Shown here: piece after piece, positions 22,442 to 32,606 of the stretch
Position numbering within the stretch: position 1 is the stretch's first letter
Layout of the letters: every line of letters starts with the position of its first letter
Assembly (NCBI GenBank): GCA_910822075.1
Contig: CAJVGC010000508.1
Span: 1,798,001 to 1,862,000 of the forward strand
DNA from: Senecio squalidus
Lineage: Eukaryota; Streptophyta; Magnoliopsida; Asterales; Asteraceae
DNA length: 64,000 nt
Direction: 5' to 3'
The notes under the pieces: generated by a model
What the model saw: the letters and a program-made list of their open reading frames with translations, nothing else
Databases searched by the model: none
Told to the model about the DNA's origin: nothing
Made by a program: the position numbers and the translations under genes

Positions 22442-22937
22442 CTAGATCCACTCCGCTTCTCGTTGTGGCATCCTCTCCGTGCTCGTTTGAAGAACCAACA
22501 TATCATTTTTTTCTTGCACTTGTATAAGCCGCTTATTTTGTTCGAGAGCCGCTTGTTTTAGTTCTTGTGCCGCTTCTTTTTGTTTGAGAGCCGCTTCTTT
22601 TTGGACTTTAAGTGTTTCTTTTTTCGTTTTTGCGGCCTCTTTTTCAGATTTGGTAAGTTTTTTCAATTGTGAAGCAATCTCTCAACACAACGCCGAAGCT
22701 AAAGATTGAGCCTTTTCAGATGCGTCGGATGATTCTTTTCTTTTATTTGCTCTTTTTTTTCGCGTGGTCGTTCGTTTCGATCATCCGGGAAAATATCGTC
22801 GGATATATCAACGTCTTCAAGGTGGTCGTAACTGGAGTTTCGATTTTCGAAAAAGTACGCCACTTTGTATGTGTTCTCCAAATTTCCCACACTGTCGCAT
22901 GCCTAAAAGGCACACCCTCGGTATCAAGGTACATTTA

Positions 22938-22980
<43 letters not shown>

Positions 22981-23562
22981 TAACACATTTGCATCGTCTT
23001 GCCAGCTTTTTCGAACTCATTGTCATAAACTTGATATTCATCACATCCCTGTTTCTCTCTACCGAACCTAGCCCCCGAAGTTTTTCGTTGTAACCCGACA
23101 CAATTCGTCTCCAAAATCGTCTATCCGGTTGGTCATTCACGATGTCAGAATCTTCCGCAATGTGACACCACATCTTCTCCAAAAGTACTTCCTCGTCCGT
23201 GCTCCATAACACCTTTTTACACACTTTTTTCTTTTTTTGCTTAGAAGGACCGGGTTGTTGGGTTTCTTCAACGACTTCTTGAGTTTCTTAAACAACTTCT
23301 TGAGTTTCCTGAAGCGTTTGTGATTCGGGGTTGAAACACATTGGTTGGGTTGTTGTTGTTGTGTATTTTGTTGCAAAAAAAAATTGTTTAGTATTTGTTG
23401 TTGTTGTTGTTGTTGTTGGTTAAAATTTGGTATTTTGGGTGATAAAAGTGGGGTTGCTTGATTATGGTAGTTTGTGAAACCAGAAAGGGGGATATTTTGT
23501 TATTGTGGCGTCAAATGTGTGTTTGTGTGTGTTGGGTGAGCGTTTGAAGACGATGATGACAT
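22442..23562 (-). pseudogene. PIF/Harbinger ORF1 (Myb/SANT-like DNA-binding protein), disrupted
   Basis: On the - strand the frame starts MSSSSSNAHPTHTNTHLTPQ at 23562, meets an in-frame TAA almost at once, then continues through Gln-rich sequence and a Lys-rich stretch. After a frameshift comes the SANT-like part (WSTDEEVLLEKMWCHIAEDS, then RFWRRIV), a 39-nt poly-C interruption, a NAM-associated-like C-terminus, and a Lys/Glu/Ala coiled coil (KKLTKSEKEAAKTKKETLK) ending at 22442. In active elements this protein binds the TIRs together with the transposase. Multiple lesions show this copy is dead. Confidence 0.7.
22940..22978. repeat. Poly-C run of 39
   Basis: An uninterrupted C homopolymer (G on the - strand) inside the ORF1 relic. 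It could form a G-quadruplex on the - strand, and its exact length may be an assembly estimate. Confidence 0.9.
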
Positions 23563-23897
23563 TTTTACGGTTTTGATGAAATGTATAAAGATTGAATGAG
23601 ATTGAGAAATGGTGTGATTTTTTGGTTAAATTATTGTTGTATTTATAGGTGAAATGGTTTTTTTTTTTAAATTAAATTAAAAATTTAAAGGTTAACGTTA
23701 TATAGCCGTTAGGCTCAAAATTTGAAATTTTTTTTTTAAACTTTTTTACCATTGGAATAAAAAAGTATAGAAAAAACCAAACAAGCGCAACGGCTCGTAG
23801 ATGGACAACGAGCCCCCACAACGAATGAAGGCGGTATAATAACGAGCTGGAGCGGCTCGTTAGCGAGGCCACAAGGAAACAGCTCCTTGTGCTCTTA

Positions 23898-24604
23898 TAA
23901 TCGGCGTAATAAGGTTCCAAACTACCTGTCAAAAAGTCGAATTTTTTAGTTCTTTTTCGAGAGTACGTAGAATAATATGGGCCTACATTGGGCTCTTTTT
24001 ATTTTTCCTTTTTTAGTTACAATGTTCCTATTTTTGCTAATACTAGCCTTTTCCTATTTATAGTGTGATAGAGATATAAAAAACCAACATATGTTTCGAA
24101 AAATAATTAATGAACAATATCATGTATATTGATTTTAACCTTGAGGTACATTTGAGAAGTCTTATATAAGTCTATTAAATCAACCGTAAAGCTTAATTTT
24201 ATTGAAGTAATCACGATTTTGTGGTTCATTGAACCAACCTAATCGTTCATTAAGGATTAGTCTTTCTTAACTTATTTTCAAAAGTTTTCCTAATAATATG
24301 TCAAATAGTAACATGTTTATAGATTTTAATTTAATTAAATTTTCTGTAACTATTTGAAAAAACAATCGCAAATTTTTTATTTTATTTAGTGTGTATTAGA
24401 TTCTATGTTTTAAGATAAAAAAACAAATTAAAATTGAAGGTTATTTAATATTAACATGTATACATATTACCTGTTATTTTCAGAAAGTAATATTTATTTT
24501 CCTAAACTTTAAATATTGCTAGTACGGTATACATGTGTATTCCTGTCGTTGATTTCTGATTTGGTTTAAGTCTAATTAATGTAAGTTTTAATGATATTTT
24601 CTTT
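23898..24604. other. AT-rich spacer upstream of LINE 1
   Basis: No gene or delimited repeat seen. Confidence 0.45.
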
Positions 24605-27345
24605 ACACTTGAAACAAGTTACTATATGAAAAGATTGAAAGATGAATTAAAAGAATGGAAAAAGAAAACAAAAGATAGTAAAGGGAGGAATGTAGCAGAT
24701 TTGAAAAGAAAAATAGACGAAATTGAACTAATAGCGGAACAAAGAAGACTAGATGAAAAAGAACGAGAAGAGAGACAAAGTTGGAAACAAGAATTGAAGG
24801 ATGCGGAATTCATTAGAGGACTGGATATGAAACAGAAAGCAAGGTTAAGATGGAACGTTGATGGCGATGAAAATACGAAATACTTTCACGGAATCATCAA
24901 TTCTAACAAGCAACGAAATAGTATAAAAGGTTTATTAGTGAACGGTGAATGGGCAACCGTTCCTTCGCTGATCAAAGAGGAAGCAGTTTCTTTCTTTTCA
25001 CAAAAATTTAAAGAACCCGCTACCTCGAGGCCCTTATTTTGCAACAACCTGTTCAAAACCTTATTTGAGGAAGATAATTTTAATCTAACCGCACAATTCA
25101 CTTTGGAGGAAATTAAAGACGCTATCTGGGAATGTGGAAGTGAAAAGGCACCCGGACCCGATGGGTTCACGTTTAAGTTCTTTAAACATAATTGGGAAAT
25201 TATGAAAGAAGATGTCTTCAAAATGGTACGAGAGTTTGAAAAGCGAGGCACGTTTTCTGCGGGTTGCAATTCGTCCTTCATCTCACTCATCCCGAAAGTA
25301 AAAGACCCGCTCACGTTAAAGGATTTCAGGCCGATAAGCTTAATTGGTAGTGCTTACAAAATCATCGCTAAATTACTTGCGGGGAGGCTCAAAAAGATAC
25401 TTGATAAGATAATAAGTATTGAGCAATCGGCTTACGTGGAAAATAGGCAAATCCTAGACGGACCGCTCATCTTGAATGAAGTCTATAACTGGTTAAAAAG
25501 AACCAAACGGAAAGCCTTCTTTTTGAAAATTGATTTCGAGAAAGCTTTCGATTGTGTAAGTTGGGATTATTTGGATTCAATAATGGCTCAAATAAATTTC
25601 GGGATTACTTGGAGAAAGTGGATAAAGGGATGTTTATCAACGGCTCGCGCTTCAATTTTAATCAATGGTGCTCCTACTCGGGAATTCCAAATCTCAAGGG
25701 GACTTAGACAGGGAGACCCACTTTCTCCCTTTCTCTTCATTATTGCAATGGAGGGCTTGCATATTGCGATGATGGAGGCGTTAAATAAGAAAATTTTTGC
25801 TGGAATTCCTCTACCTAGGGGTGGTCCCGAACTAACCCATTTGATTTTTGCAGATGATGTAATGTTTCTTGGCAAATGGGACTTAAACAACTTAAAGGTT
25901 CTCAAGAAGATTCTCAATTGTTTTCATCTTGTCTCGGGGTTGAAAGTAAATTTCCTTAAAAGCAACGTGTTCGCATTTGGTGTAACGGAGAGGGACAAAG
26001 AGGAGGCAGCGGGATTACTTGGATGTGGAATTGCTTCGGTACCATTCACTTATCTCGGTATCACGATCGGAGCTAACATGGGAGCAACTAAGAATTGGAA
26101 GCCAATCTTAAACAAAATCGAAAATAAATTATCCAATTGGAAATCAAAAAATATTTCATTTGCTGGGAGAATTACTTTGTGTAAGTCGGTTATCGGAGCC
26201 TTACCACTTTACTTTTTGTCCTTATTCAAAGCTCCCAAAAAAGTCATAGAAGAGATTGATAAAATCCGAAGAAGATTCATTTGGGGATGCAACTCAAATG
26301 GCAAAATGAAAATGTGTTGGGTGAACTGGAAAGAGATGTCAACTCCTAAGGATCTGGGAGGTTTTGGAATTGGTGACCTTCACAATATGAACATAGCATT
26401 GCTAGTTAAATGGTGGTGGAGATACAAATGCAACGATACGGCTCTTTGGTTTCAAGTTGTCAAAGCATTGCATAATATTCAGGGAGATAGTAATACGGAT
26501 ATGAAAAAAACTAAGGGTACCAGACCGTGGTCAAGAATCATCAAAACAGGGACTGATTTGCCTTGCACTGAAATCACGTTGGATGATATGTTTATTAAAC
26601 AAAACGGTTCATGGAGATGGGAAGCAGACCTTAGTGGGGTTTATTCGGTGAAATCTTTTCGGAGTATCCTTGATTCGATCAAATATTCGAATGGAAATAA
26701 TAACGTTTATGCTTGGAACAAGTGGTTGCCTCCAAGAATAAATTGCTTTATGTGGAGAATGTTACGAAACAAAATTCCAACGAGAGATAATCTGCAAAGG
26801 CGAGGTATAAATGTAAATACAATTGAATGTAATAGGTGTGGAACAAGTTCAGAAACAAGTGAGCACGTTTTTATGGAATGTACACAAGCAGTCGAAGTGT
26901 GGAAAGGTTTGCAAAAGTGGTGTAATATTGATGTAGTTTTACAACACAACTCAGTGGCTGAGTGTTTACTTCTTGCGACTGAGAAGGGGAATACGAAGAA
27001 AAAAAAGCGTTTTCTTCAAACGGCGATAGGAGGAATGTGTTGGCTACTTTGGAAAGCAAGAAATAACCGAATATTCAACAATTTCAACACATCTGCAGAT
27101 GCCATTTTAGAAGAATTAAGAGGCTTATTGTTTACTTGGATCAAGTATAGAGCAAAACTTCACACGTTAGTTTGGTCGTTATGGTGTTTTTATCCGTTAG
27201 ATTTCTTTTGATGTATGTATTCTCGAACCGTGTACTAGCATCTTGCTAGTTTTGTTTTAGTTGATTTATTTTATGTGTGTTGTGGATTGGGTGATGGCAT
27301 TGCCGTAGCTCTATTCACTCCACTTTTGCCGTTCAAAAAAAAAAA
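24605..27345 (+). mobile_element. 5'-truncated L1-type LINE with open RT frame (LINE 1)
   Basis: A non-LTR retrotransposon that lost ORF1 and the endonuclease. It ends with TTTTGCCGTTC and an A-run at 27335-27345. Possible target repeats are ACAAGTTACTA near 24615 and ACAAGTACTAC near 27354; they differ by an indel, so the 5' boundary is approximate. Confidence 0.85.
24626..27211 (+). CDS. LINE reverse transcriptase with zf-RVT C-terminus
   Basis: An 861-residue uninterrupted frame. A basic coiled N-terminus (residues 1-75) is followed by the linker LRWNVDGDENTKYFH typical of plant L1 ORF2. Then come RT motifs: EKAPGPDGFTFKFFK, LIPKVKDP, DFRPISLIGSAYKIIAKLLA, SAYVENRQILDG, KIDFEKAFD, GLRQGDPLSPFLFIIAME, and the catalytic box FADD (instead of YADD). 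The C-terminus has the zf-RVT signature (WLPPRINCFMWRML, then C-x2-C GTSSETSEHVFMEC). The apurinic endonuclease domain is missing, so this copy is not autonomous, but the open frame implies recent insertion. The ATG used is simply the first in the open frame. Confidence 0.9.
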   Translation: MKRLKDELKEWKKKTKDSKGRNVADLKRKIDEIELIAEQRRLDEKEREERQSWKQELKDAEFIRGLDMKQKARLRWNVDGDENTKYFHGIINSNKQRNSIKGLLVNGEWATVPSLIKEEAVSFFSQKFKEPATSRPLFCNNLFKTLFEEDNFNLTAQFTLEEIKDAIWECGSEKAPGPDGFTFKFFKHNWEIMKEDVFKMVREFEKRGTFSAGCNSSFISLIPKVKDPLTLKDFRPISLIGSAYKIIAKLLAGRLKKILDKIISIEQSAYVENRQILDGPLILNEVYNWLKRTKRKAFFLKIDFEKAFDCVSWDYLDSIMAQINFGITWRKWIKGCLSTARASILINGAPTREFQISRGLRQGDPLSPFLFIIAMEGLHIAMMEALNKKIFAGIPLPRGGPELTHLIFADDVMFLGKWDLNNLKVLKKILNCFHLVSGLKVNFLKSNVFAFGVTERDKEEAAGLLGCGIASVPFTYLGITIGANMGATKNWKPILNKIENKLSNWKSKNISFAGRITLCKSVIGALPLYFLSLFKAPKKVIEEIDKIRRRFIWGCNSNGKMKMCWVNWKEMSTPKDLGGFGIGDLHNMNIALLVKWWWRYKCNDTALWFQVVKALHNIQGDSNTDMKKTKGTRPWSRIIKTGTDLPCTEITLDDMFIKQNGSWRWEADLSGVYSVKSFRSILDSIKYSNGNNNVYAWNKWLPPRINCFMWRMLRNKIPTRDNLQRRGINVNTIECNRCGTSSETSEHVFMECTQAVEVWKGLQKWCNIDVVLQHNSVAECLLLATEKGNTKKKKRFLQTAIGGMCWLLWKARNNRIFNNFNTSADAILEELRGLLFTWIKYRAKLHTLVWSLWCFYPLDFF

Positions 27346-27543
27346 TGTAACAGACAAGTACTACACATAATAAATTACTATCAATATTACTTTAGAATTG
27401 AATAAAGGTCGCCACCATGACACAATTTTTAATTCGAAGCTAATTGGATATGAAAGTTAGTTATTGCAAGAAAAGGAAATAAATATTTCATGTGATTAAA
27501 TATTAACTTGACTTAAAATTAAGGGCATGGCAAAAATGTATTT

Positions 27544-27750
27544 AGTAGCTCAAGTGGTATCGTCATCGTAAACGTCCAGACCTTGTATGTGTGACAGAAA
27601 AAGGTTTGGGTTTGAATCCGGACCTTAGCATAGATGGATGATTTGTAAACATGTGTTTTATCCGGCGTTAATGTTTCTTACAGTAGGGTGGACGCGTCCA
27701 CTGGAATATGTAAGAAGGTCAAGATTACCTCCGAATCTACCATTTATCTT
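27544..27750 (+). mobile_element. tRNA-derived SINE
   Basis: AGTAGCTCAAGTGGTATCG reads as an A box and GGGTTTGAATCCGGACC as a B box, about 65 bp apart, the layout of a tRNA-derived pol III promoter. It is flanked by AAAAATGTATTT on the left and AAAAATGTTTTT on the right, a probable target duplication. No cloverleaf can be drawn for a functional tRNA. Confidence 0.65.
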
Positions 27751-28052
27751 AAAAATGTTTTTAATATGACATTTATCAATAATATATAAATATAAAGTTT
27801 TATATTTTCTCTATAAAATGTGAATTGAAAGCATTTTTTTTTAATGAAAATTTTATGATCTATTAATACCGGTAACATGTGTTTGGGAAAAAGAAAAACT
27901 TGTTCAAGATCTACTTGCGGACAATGTAAAACTTATAAGTAACTTGTCCAACCAAGTAACTCTGTAATTTAACTGGAAAATTGTTTTTGAATAATTACAA
28001 GTTCAATAAATTTCAAAATTATGTTATCTGTATGTGAAATAAATCAACATGA

Positions 28053-28227
28053 GCCAATCAGGTTCTGCCTGGTTGGTAAGGGGTTTTCCTGGTGAAGGAG
28101 ATGTCTCGAGTTCGAGCCTCTCCAGAGGGTTTCCTCTTTGGTGGGCATTGAGGGGGTGACTGGTAATGGTGGCACGATGATACTCCATTACTGACCCGCA
28201 GGAGTTGCCGTTTCAAAAAAAAAAAAA
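28053..28227 (+). mobile_element. tRNA-derived SINE sharing the LINE 3' tail
   Basis: A box-like TGGTTGGTAAGGGG and B box-like CGAGTTCGAGCCTC lie in the 5' half. The 3' end is GTTGCCGTTTC plus an A-run, nearly the same as the LINE ends at 27330 and 32536. The 12-bp flanks AAATCAACATGA (28041-28052 and 28226-28237) are a perfect target duplication. Confidence 0.82.
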
Positions 28228-28237
28228 ATCAACATGA

Positions 28238-30123
28238 ACTACCTTCTCTGAAGGTTTTTGTGTTCTTACGTTTGTAGATAAAATAGTTATTTATGTTAGT
28301 TTTACTATTTAAGTGGTTAGCCACGACACTACATACATGTATAATTACAAAGTTTGATTCAAAAATTTCAAATTTCAACCCTAACGAAACCAATGACCCA
28401 AAACTTAATTGAACATCTAGGATAGTAGGAAAACTCATTATAATATTATAACATCTTAATTTTTTTTTCGTTCCTTTTTAAGTATAACCGAATAAATAAC
28501 CATCATTTATCATTTGGAAATAATTTATATGCTTAAACATGAACCTAATTACATGTTTAACAAGGAGAACATTAAGGGTGAGGGAATAACTAATGTAAGA
28601 AGCTTTTAAATAATAAGATTTTTTCTTCACAACTTAAATGTATGTGGCAAGTGCACAAACTTTATAGCGAAAATCGCATAGAAGTGTAACGAACTTTGAT
28701 CAAATAGTTATTATGTAGCTAATTTTGTTTTTTATTAAAAAAAAAAAAAAAAAATAAAAACATTAACTTTCATTTCGTTAACATGTTATCCAAAAGTTAA
28801 CTTAAAATCTGGTAATTATTGAAATGCAATAAATTCAAACTGAAAAAGTAATTTTTTTTATTAAAAGAAAATAAAACTTTATAATTTTTTTTATTAAAAG
28901 AAAATAAGTTACATATTTTTCAAACAATAAATTCAAACTGAAAAAGTAATTTTTTTTTATGTTGTGTTTTTAGGGTTTATGACAAATGTATGCTACGTAT
29001 TTTTCAAAATGTATCACTATAATGAGCAAACATATTTTAATACATTTATAAACAACATAAACCTATTGTACAAGACATCTTTTTTTAATTGATAATTAAA
29101 CGAGTTGTTATCGTTCAACACCACAACGCTGCCATTATTCAACACCACATGCCGCCTTCGCCATCTTGTTGTCAATTACCTACAATGTCGCCAACACCAC
29201 CCACCTTCTCCACCACCATCGTCATAGTTGTCCTCTCACTTTTTCTGGCTACCTCCCGCCGAAAAAATGGTTCATTCGGAAAATCCAATCAGCAAAATAA
29301 GCGAATAGAGAAAATTAATAATAAGTAATAAATTAATAGTTTTATATGTCAATATATAAAAACAGAATATGTTTTTATACTACTATTTAAATAAATTCGT
29401 TGATTATAATAATACTATATTTTAAAAAATAGTTATATATAATTTAACCTAAGCCCTAAATTTTATTGTAAAAACCATACATTAATTTACTATATGAATG
29501 GTGCATTTACCTAACGTATAAAAAGTAGTATCCAACCAACAAGGTGACCTACAAACACAAGTCATAACGAATAAGAGTCAGTCTTTCACACTCAGTCAAT
29601 TAGATAAAGCTATAAAAAGTTGTAACAATAATATACTCCGTAATAATATATATAATAATATAATAATTTTAATAGTGGCAATAATAATCAAAAATTGGAG
29701 TTTTAATGAGTATTGATATCTGAATTAAACTACAGTTATGGTGGTTTGTTTGCCCTATTTTAGGAAACCCAAGATGAGGGTTTCACCAATTACACCAATA
29801 CACAAACACACCCACCTTTTCTATCCTTCCAAGATTTTCTTGTAACATCTATATTTATCCTCAAACATCACACTTCCATCAAACCCTAACTCTCTCATAA
29901 ATCTCTCTCTCATCACATATATGGAAACATTTATCTAAACATCAATCAAACCATCTTGTTGATCAAGAAAGAAACCCTAGAAATTTCTCTCAAAGAAACC
30001 CTAAAAAGAGAAACATCATGTCATAGATCTTGTCTTAAGAACCCTAATCAAGAAAACCCTAGCTAGCTAGTTCATATCAAATTCAAGAAAGTTAGAAAAC
30101 CCATATTTTGTTTCTTGAAAAAA
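28238..30123 (+). other. Spacer and 5' flank of the ALOG gene
   Basis: AT-rich up to about 29500, with a direct repeat of TTTATTAAAAGAAAATAA near 28850-28910. From about 29780 the sequence turns CT-rich with CTCTCT tracts and repeated ACCCTA strings, typical of a plant 5' UTR. No TATA box is fixed with confidence. Confidence 0.45.
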
Positions 30124-30732
30124 ATGGATCTATACCCTGAAATGGAAAGTTGTAACAACTCTGAAAACAGCCATCACACCAAGACTAGTTTAGTCACTGG
30201 AGGAGCTATCTCTTCATCTACTTCACCATCAATTACCTCCACCCCTAGTAGGTATGAAAACCAAAAGCGTCGAGATTGGAACACTTTCGGACAGTACTTG
30301 AAGAACCACCGCCCACCGCTATCGCTTTCGCGGTGTAGCGGAGCACATGTTCTTGAATTTCTTCGGTACTTAGACCAATTTGGAAAGACTAAAGTCCATA
30401 CACCAATATGTCCGTTTTACGGGCATCCGAATCCACCTGCCCCGTGTCCTTGTCCACTTAGACAAGCTTGGGGCAGTTTGGATGCTCTAATAGGCCGCCT
30501 CAGGGCGGCCTATGAAGAAAACGGTTGGCCTCCAGAAATGAACCCTTTTGGGGCTCGAGCTGTGAGGCTTTACCTTCGAGAAGTTCGAGATTTACAATCG
30601 AAAGCAAGAGGAATCAGCTACGAGAAAAAGAAACGAAAGAGAGGTCCAACACAAGAACATCATCAACAATTCACTCCAAGCTTTGCATCTTTCCAAGCTC
30701 TCTCTCTTCCACAAGCAGGTGATCATATCTAA
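30124..30732 (+). CDS. ALOG-domain protein, LSH3/LSH4-like
   Basis: A 202-residue plant nuclear regulator of the LIGHT-DEPENDENT SHORT HYPOCOTYLS / Oryza G1 family, which acts at organ boundaries and meristems. The ALOG domain spans about residues 43-170: RYENQKRRDWNTFGQYLK, GAHVLEFLRYLDQFGKTKVH, a Cys/His zinc-ribbon-like insert (ICPFYGHPNPPAPCPCPLR, residues 95-113), and the closing GARAVRLYLREVRDLQSKARG. The nuclear signal KKKRKR lies at 168-173. The tail is Gln/Phe/Ser-rich. FGQYLKNHRPPLSLSRCSGA and HTPICPFYGHPNP fit the LSH3/LSH4 branch rather than LSH1/2. One exon, as usual for the family. The start is the first in-frame ATG at 30124, after an A-rich context. Two hairpins lie just downstream. 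Confidence 0.93.
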   Translation: MDLYPEMESCNNSENSHHTKTSLVTGGAISSSTSPSITSTPSRYENQKRRDWNTFGQYLKNHRPPLSLSRCSGAHVLEFLRYLDQFGKTKVHTPICPFYGHPNPPAPCPCPLRQAWGSLDALIGRLRAAYEENGWPPEMNPFGARAVRLYLREVRDLQSKARGISYEKKKRKRGPTQEHHQQFTPSFASFQALSLPQAGDHI

Positions 30733-30850
30733 ATTTCAACAAAAAAAAAATGTAACACAAGTTTCATAATGGATCTTAGTATTTATCTTAATCTAGTTAT
30801 TTTTCTTTGATTTTATGTCTCCTATGTGGGATTATCAAGATGTTGTCAAC

Positions 30851-30945
30851 ATTTTTTGGTGCGAAACCACTCCAAAAAACATATTACCTTTTGGGTCGAT
30901 ATTTTTTGGAGCAATCCCGGAACCCGGAATTGCTCCAAAAAACAC
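30851..30945. repeat. Pair of hairpins 3' of the ALOG gene
   Basis: Hairpin 1, about 30851-30882, pairs TTTTTTGGTG with CACTCCAAAAAA. Hairpin 2, 30902-30943, pairs TTTTTTGGAGCAATCCCGG with CCGGAATTGCTCCAAAAAA, a 19-bp stem with one mismatch. Both share the outer sequence TTTTTTGG and lie in the likely 3' UTR or just beyond it. Confidence 0.7.
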
Positions 30946-31012
30946 TTTATGTATTGATGGTTGTTGCTCTAGGAAAGGTTTTAGATTTATCTTTTTTGGT
31001 CATGTAATCTAG

Positions 31013-32267
31013 AAGAAATGGTAAGCAATGCAACTATGAAGTCAACTTATTGTTGTTTATGTTAATTAATATGTTTGTTTATGTAAGTGTGTTTTTCAAT
31101 CTAGATGTTTACATGTTTTTACTAGTAAGAGCATCACTACTACAAGTAATAATTATTAACTTTGAGTGGTTCCGGTAGTTTTAGTAGCAGAAAAAGTACT
31201 TTCTTCTGTAGTTGTATTTATGAAACAAAGACAAAAGTACTATAATTTGGTCTTCATTTCAACTAAAAGATTGATCTAGTATCTAACTGCTAGATCTTGT
31301 GTTTCTTTCATTATTTGACCAGGTAAATTTTGATATTTGACTTAGGTCAAACATTCAATATTTGCACAATTTCAGGGGTTTGTATTTGACTGCATTGAAT
31401 GAATAACAATGATACAATGATAAATCATAAATGATGAATGATACGGTTCAATGTAATTATATATATCTATGAATATTGATAACACTAATGTATAGAGATT
31501 ACGCTATGATTTAATTACAATTAGACACCATGGTTAAGAAAATCTGAGTGGGAATAAAATTCCAAATATCTCTCTAATTGTGTCGAATAATTTTGGTAAG
31601 TTTGACGATCAATAACACGATTCCTTTTGTAATGAATACTACATATACACTTCTTGTTAAATGTTAATAATCTTTCAATGGAGCCAGAAACGGCAAAAAA
31701 GAATATAAAAAGTAACCACTCTCAGGTTTTGGATCGTAAGGGATTTGAACATGCGATGCATAATGTTTGGTTATGTTCCATTCGATTATCGAGTGGAATA
31801 TGAGTCATTATTTAGTGTTGTCGTTTCAATATGAACTAAAGAAGAGAGTGATCAAAGAAATTGGCAGACAATATATAATTCTTTGTTCCTTGAGGTAGAC
31901 CTAAAGTTGAATGGATCAATAATGTTGTAGTTTTTTATTTTTATTTTTATCTAGCTTTTATTTTTCACTACAAATTTTCCCTTGCCTATTTATTGCTTGA
32001 ATGAAATGCGGTTGATTTGGACTTGAAAGAACTATTGATGTATATAGAAATAAACACATTTTTGTAACACATTGAATCCCCTTACTTAAATGAAAACACA
32101 TATTGAGATGTTGTACTTAGAGCTTAATTAATGGCGCAATTTACTACAACATGGTATTTAAAACACATTAGATTTATTAATGACAACAATGAATCTCACA
32201 TTACAAAGGTGACCAAAATGCTTGTTTAGGTGAATCATTTATTTCAATAAAACAAATATGATATATA

Positions 32268-32353
<86 letters not shown>

Positions 32354-32525
32354 GAATTTAACATGGCTACTTGTCGATCTGTTTTATGTTTAATGGCGTA
32401 AAGCTAATGAGCGGCTCGTAATAAGTAACGAAGAATCTTGATAACATGCACATTGACTTAAACTATATTTGATACCCTTCGTTTCATGAAGCGCGCTAAA
32501 CAGAATTTTGTGTTTTTCTTGAGGG
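31013..32525. other. Spacer with (TA)n tract
   Basis: No gene. A (TA)n tract of about 80 bp lies at 32272-32351. Here, unlike elsewhere in the window, I see no inverted-repeat element abutting it. Confidence 0.6.
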
Positions 32526-32606
32526 TTTTTTTTTGGAAACGGCAAATGATATTAATAAAACCGCACCTTAGCAAGTAACTAAAGGCGGCAAGGAAAAGTA
32601 CAAAAG

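Larger units (their letters stand above)
22126..23894 (-). mobile_element. PIF/Harbinger-type element carrying ORF1 only
   Basis: Ends AAGCATAATGAG (left) and the inverse of GAGCACAAGGAG (right), flanked by TTA at 22123-22125 and 23895-23897, as expected for PIF/Harbinger. The right end and the GTTGTGG-rich left subterminal region resemble those of the transposase-bearing element at 53359-55340. It contains a broken ORF1 and no transposase. Confidence 0.7.

Noticed and set aside
27544..28227. tRNA genes
   Set aside because: A/B-box-like motifs are present, but no cloverleaf can be folded and the pieces have target duplications and an A-tail, so they are SINEs.
30115..30123. Earlier start for the ALOG protein
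   Set aside because: It would need a TTG start; the ATG at 30124 is the natural plant start.
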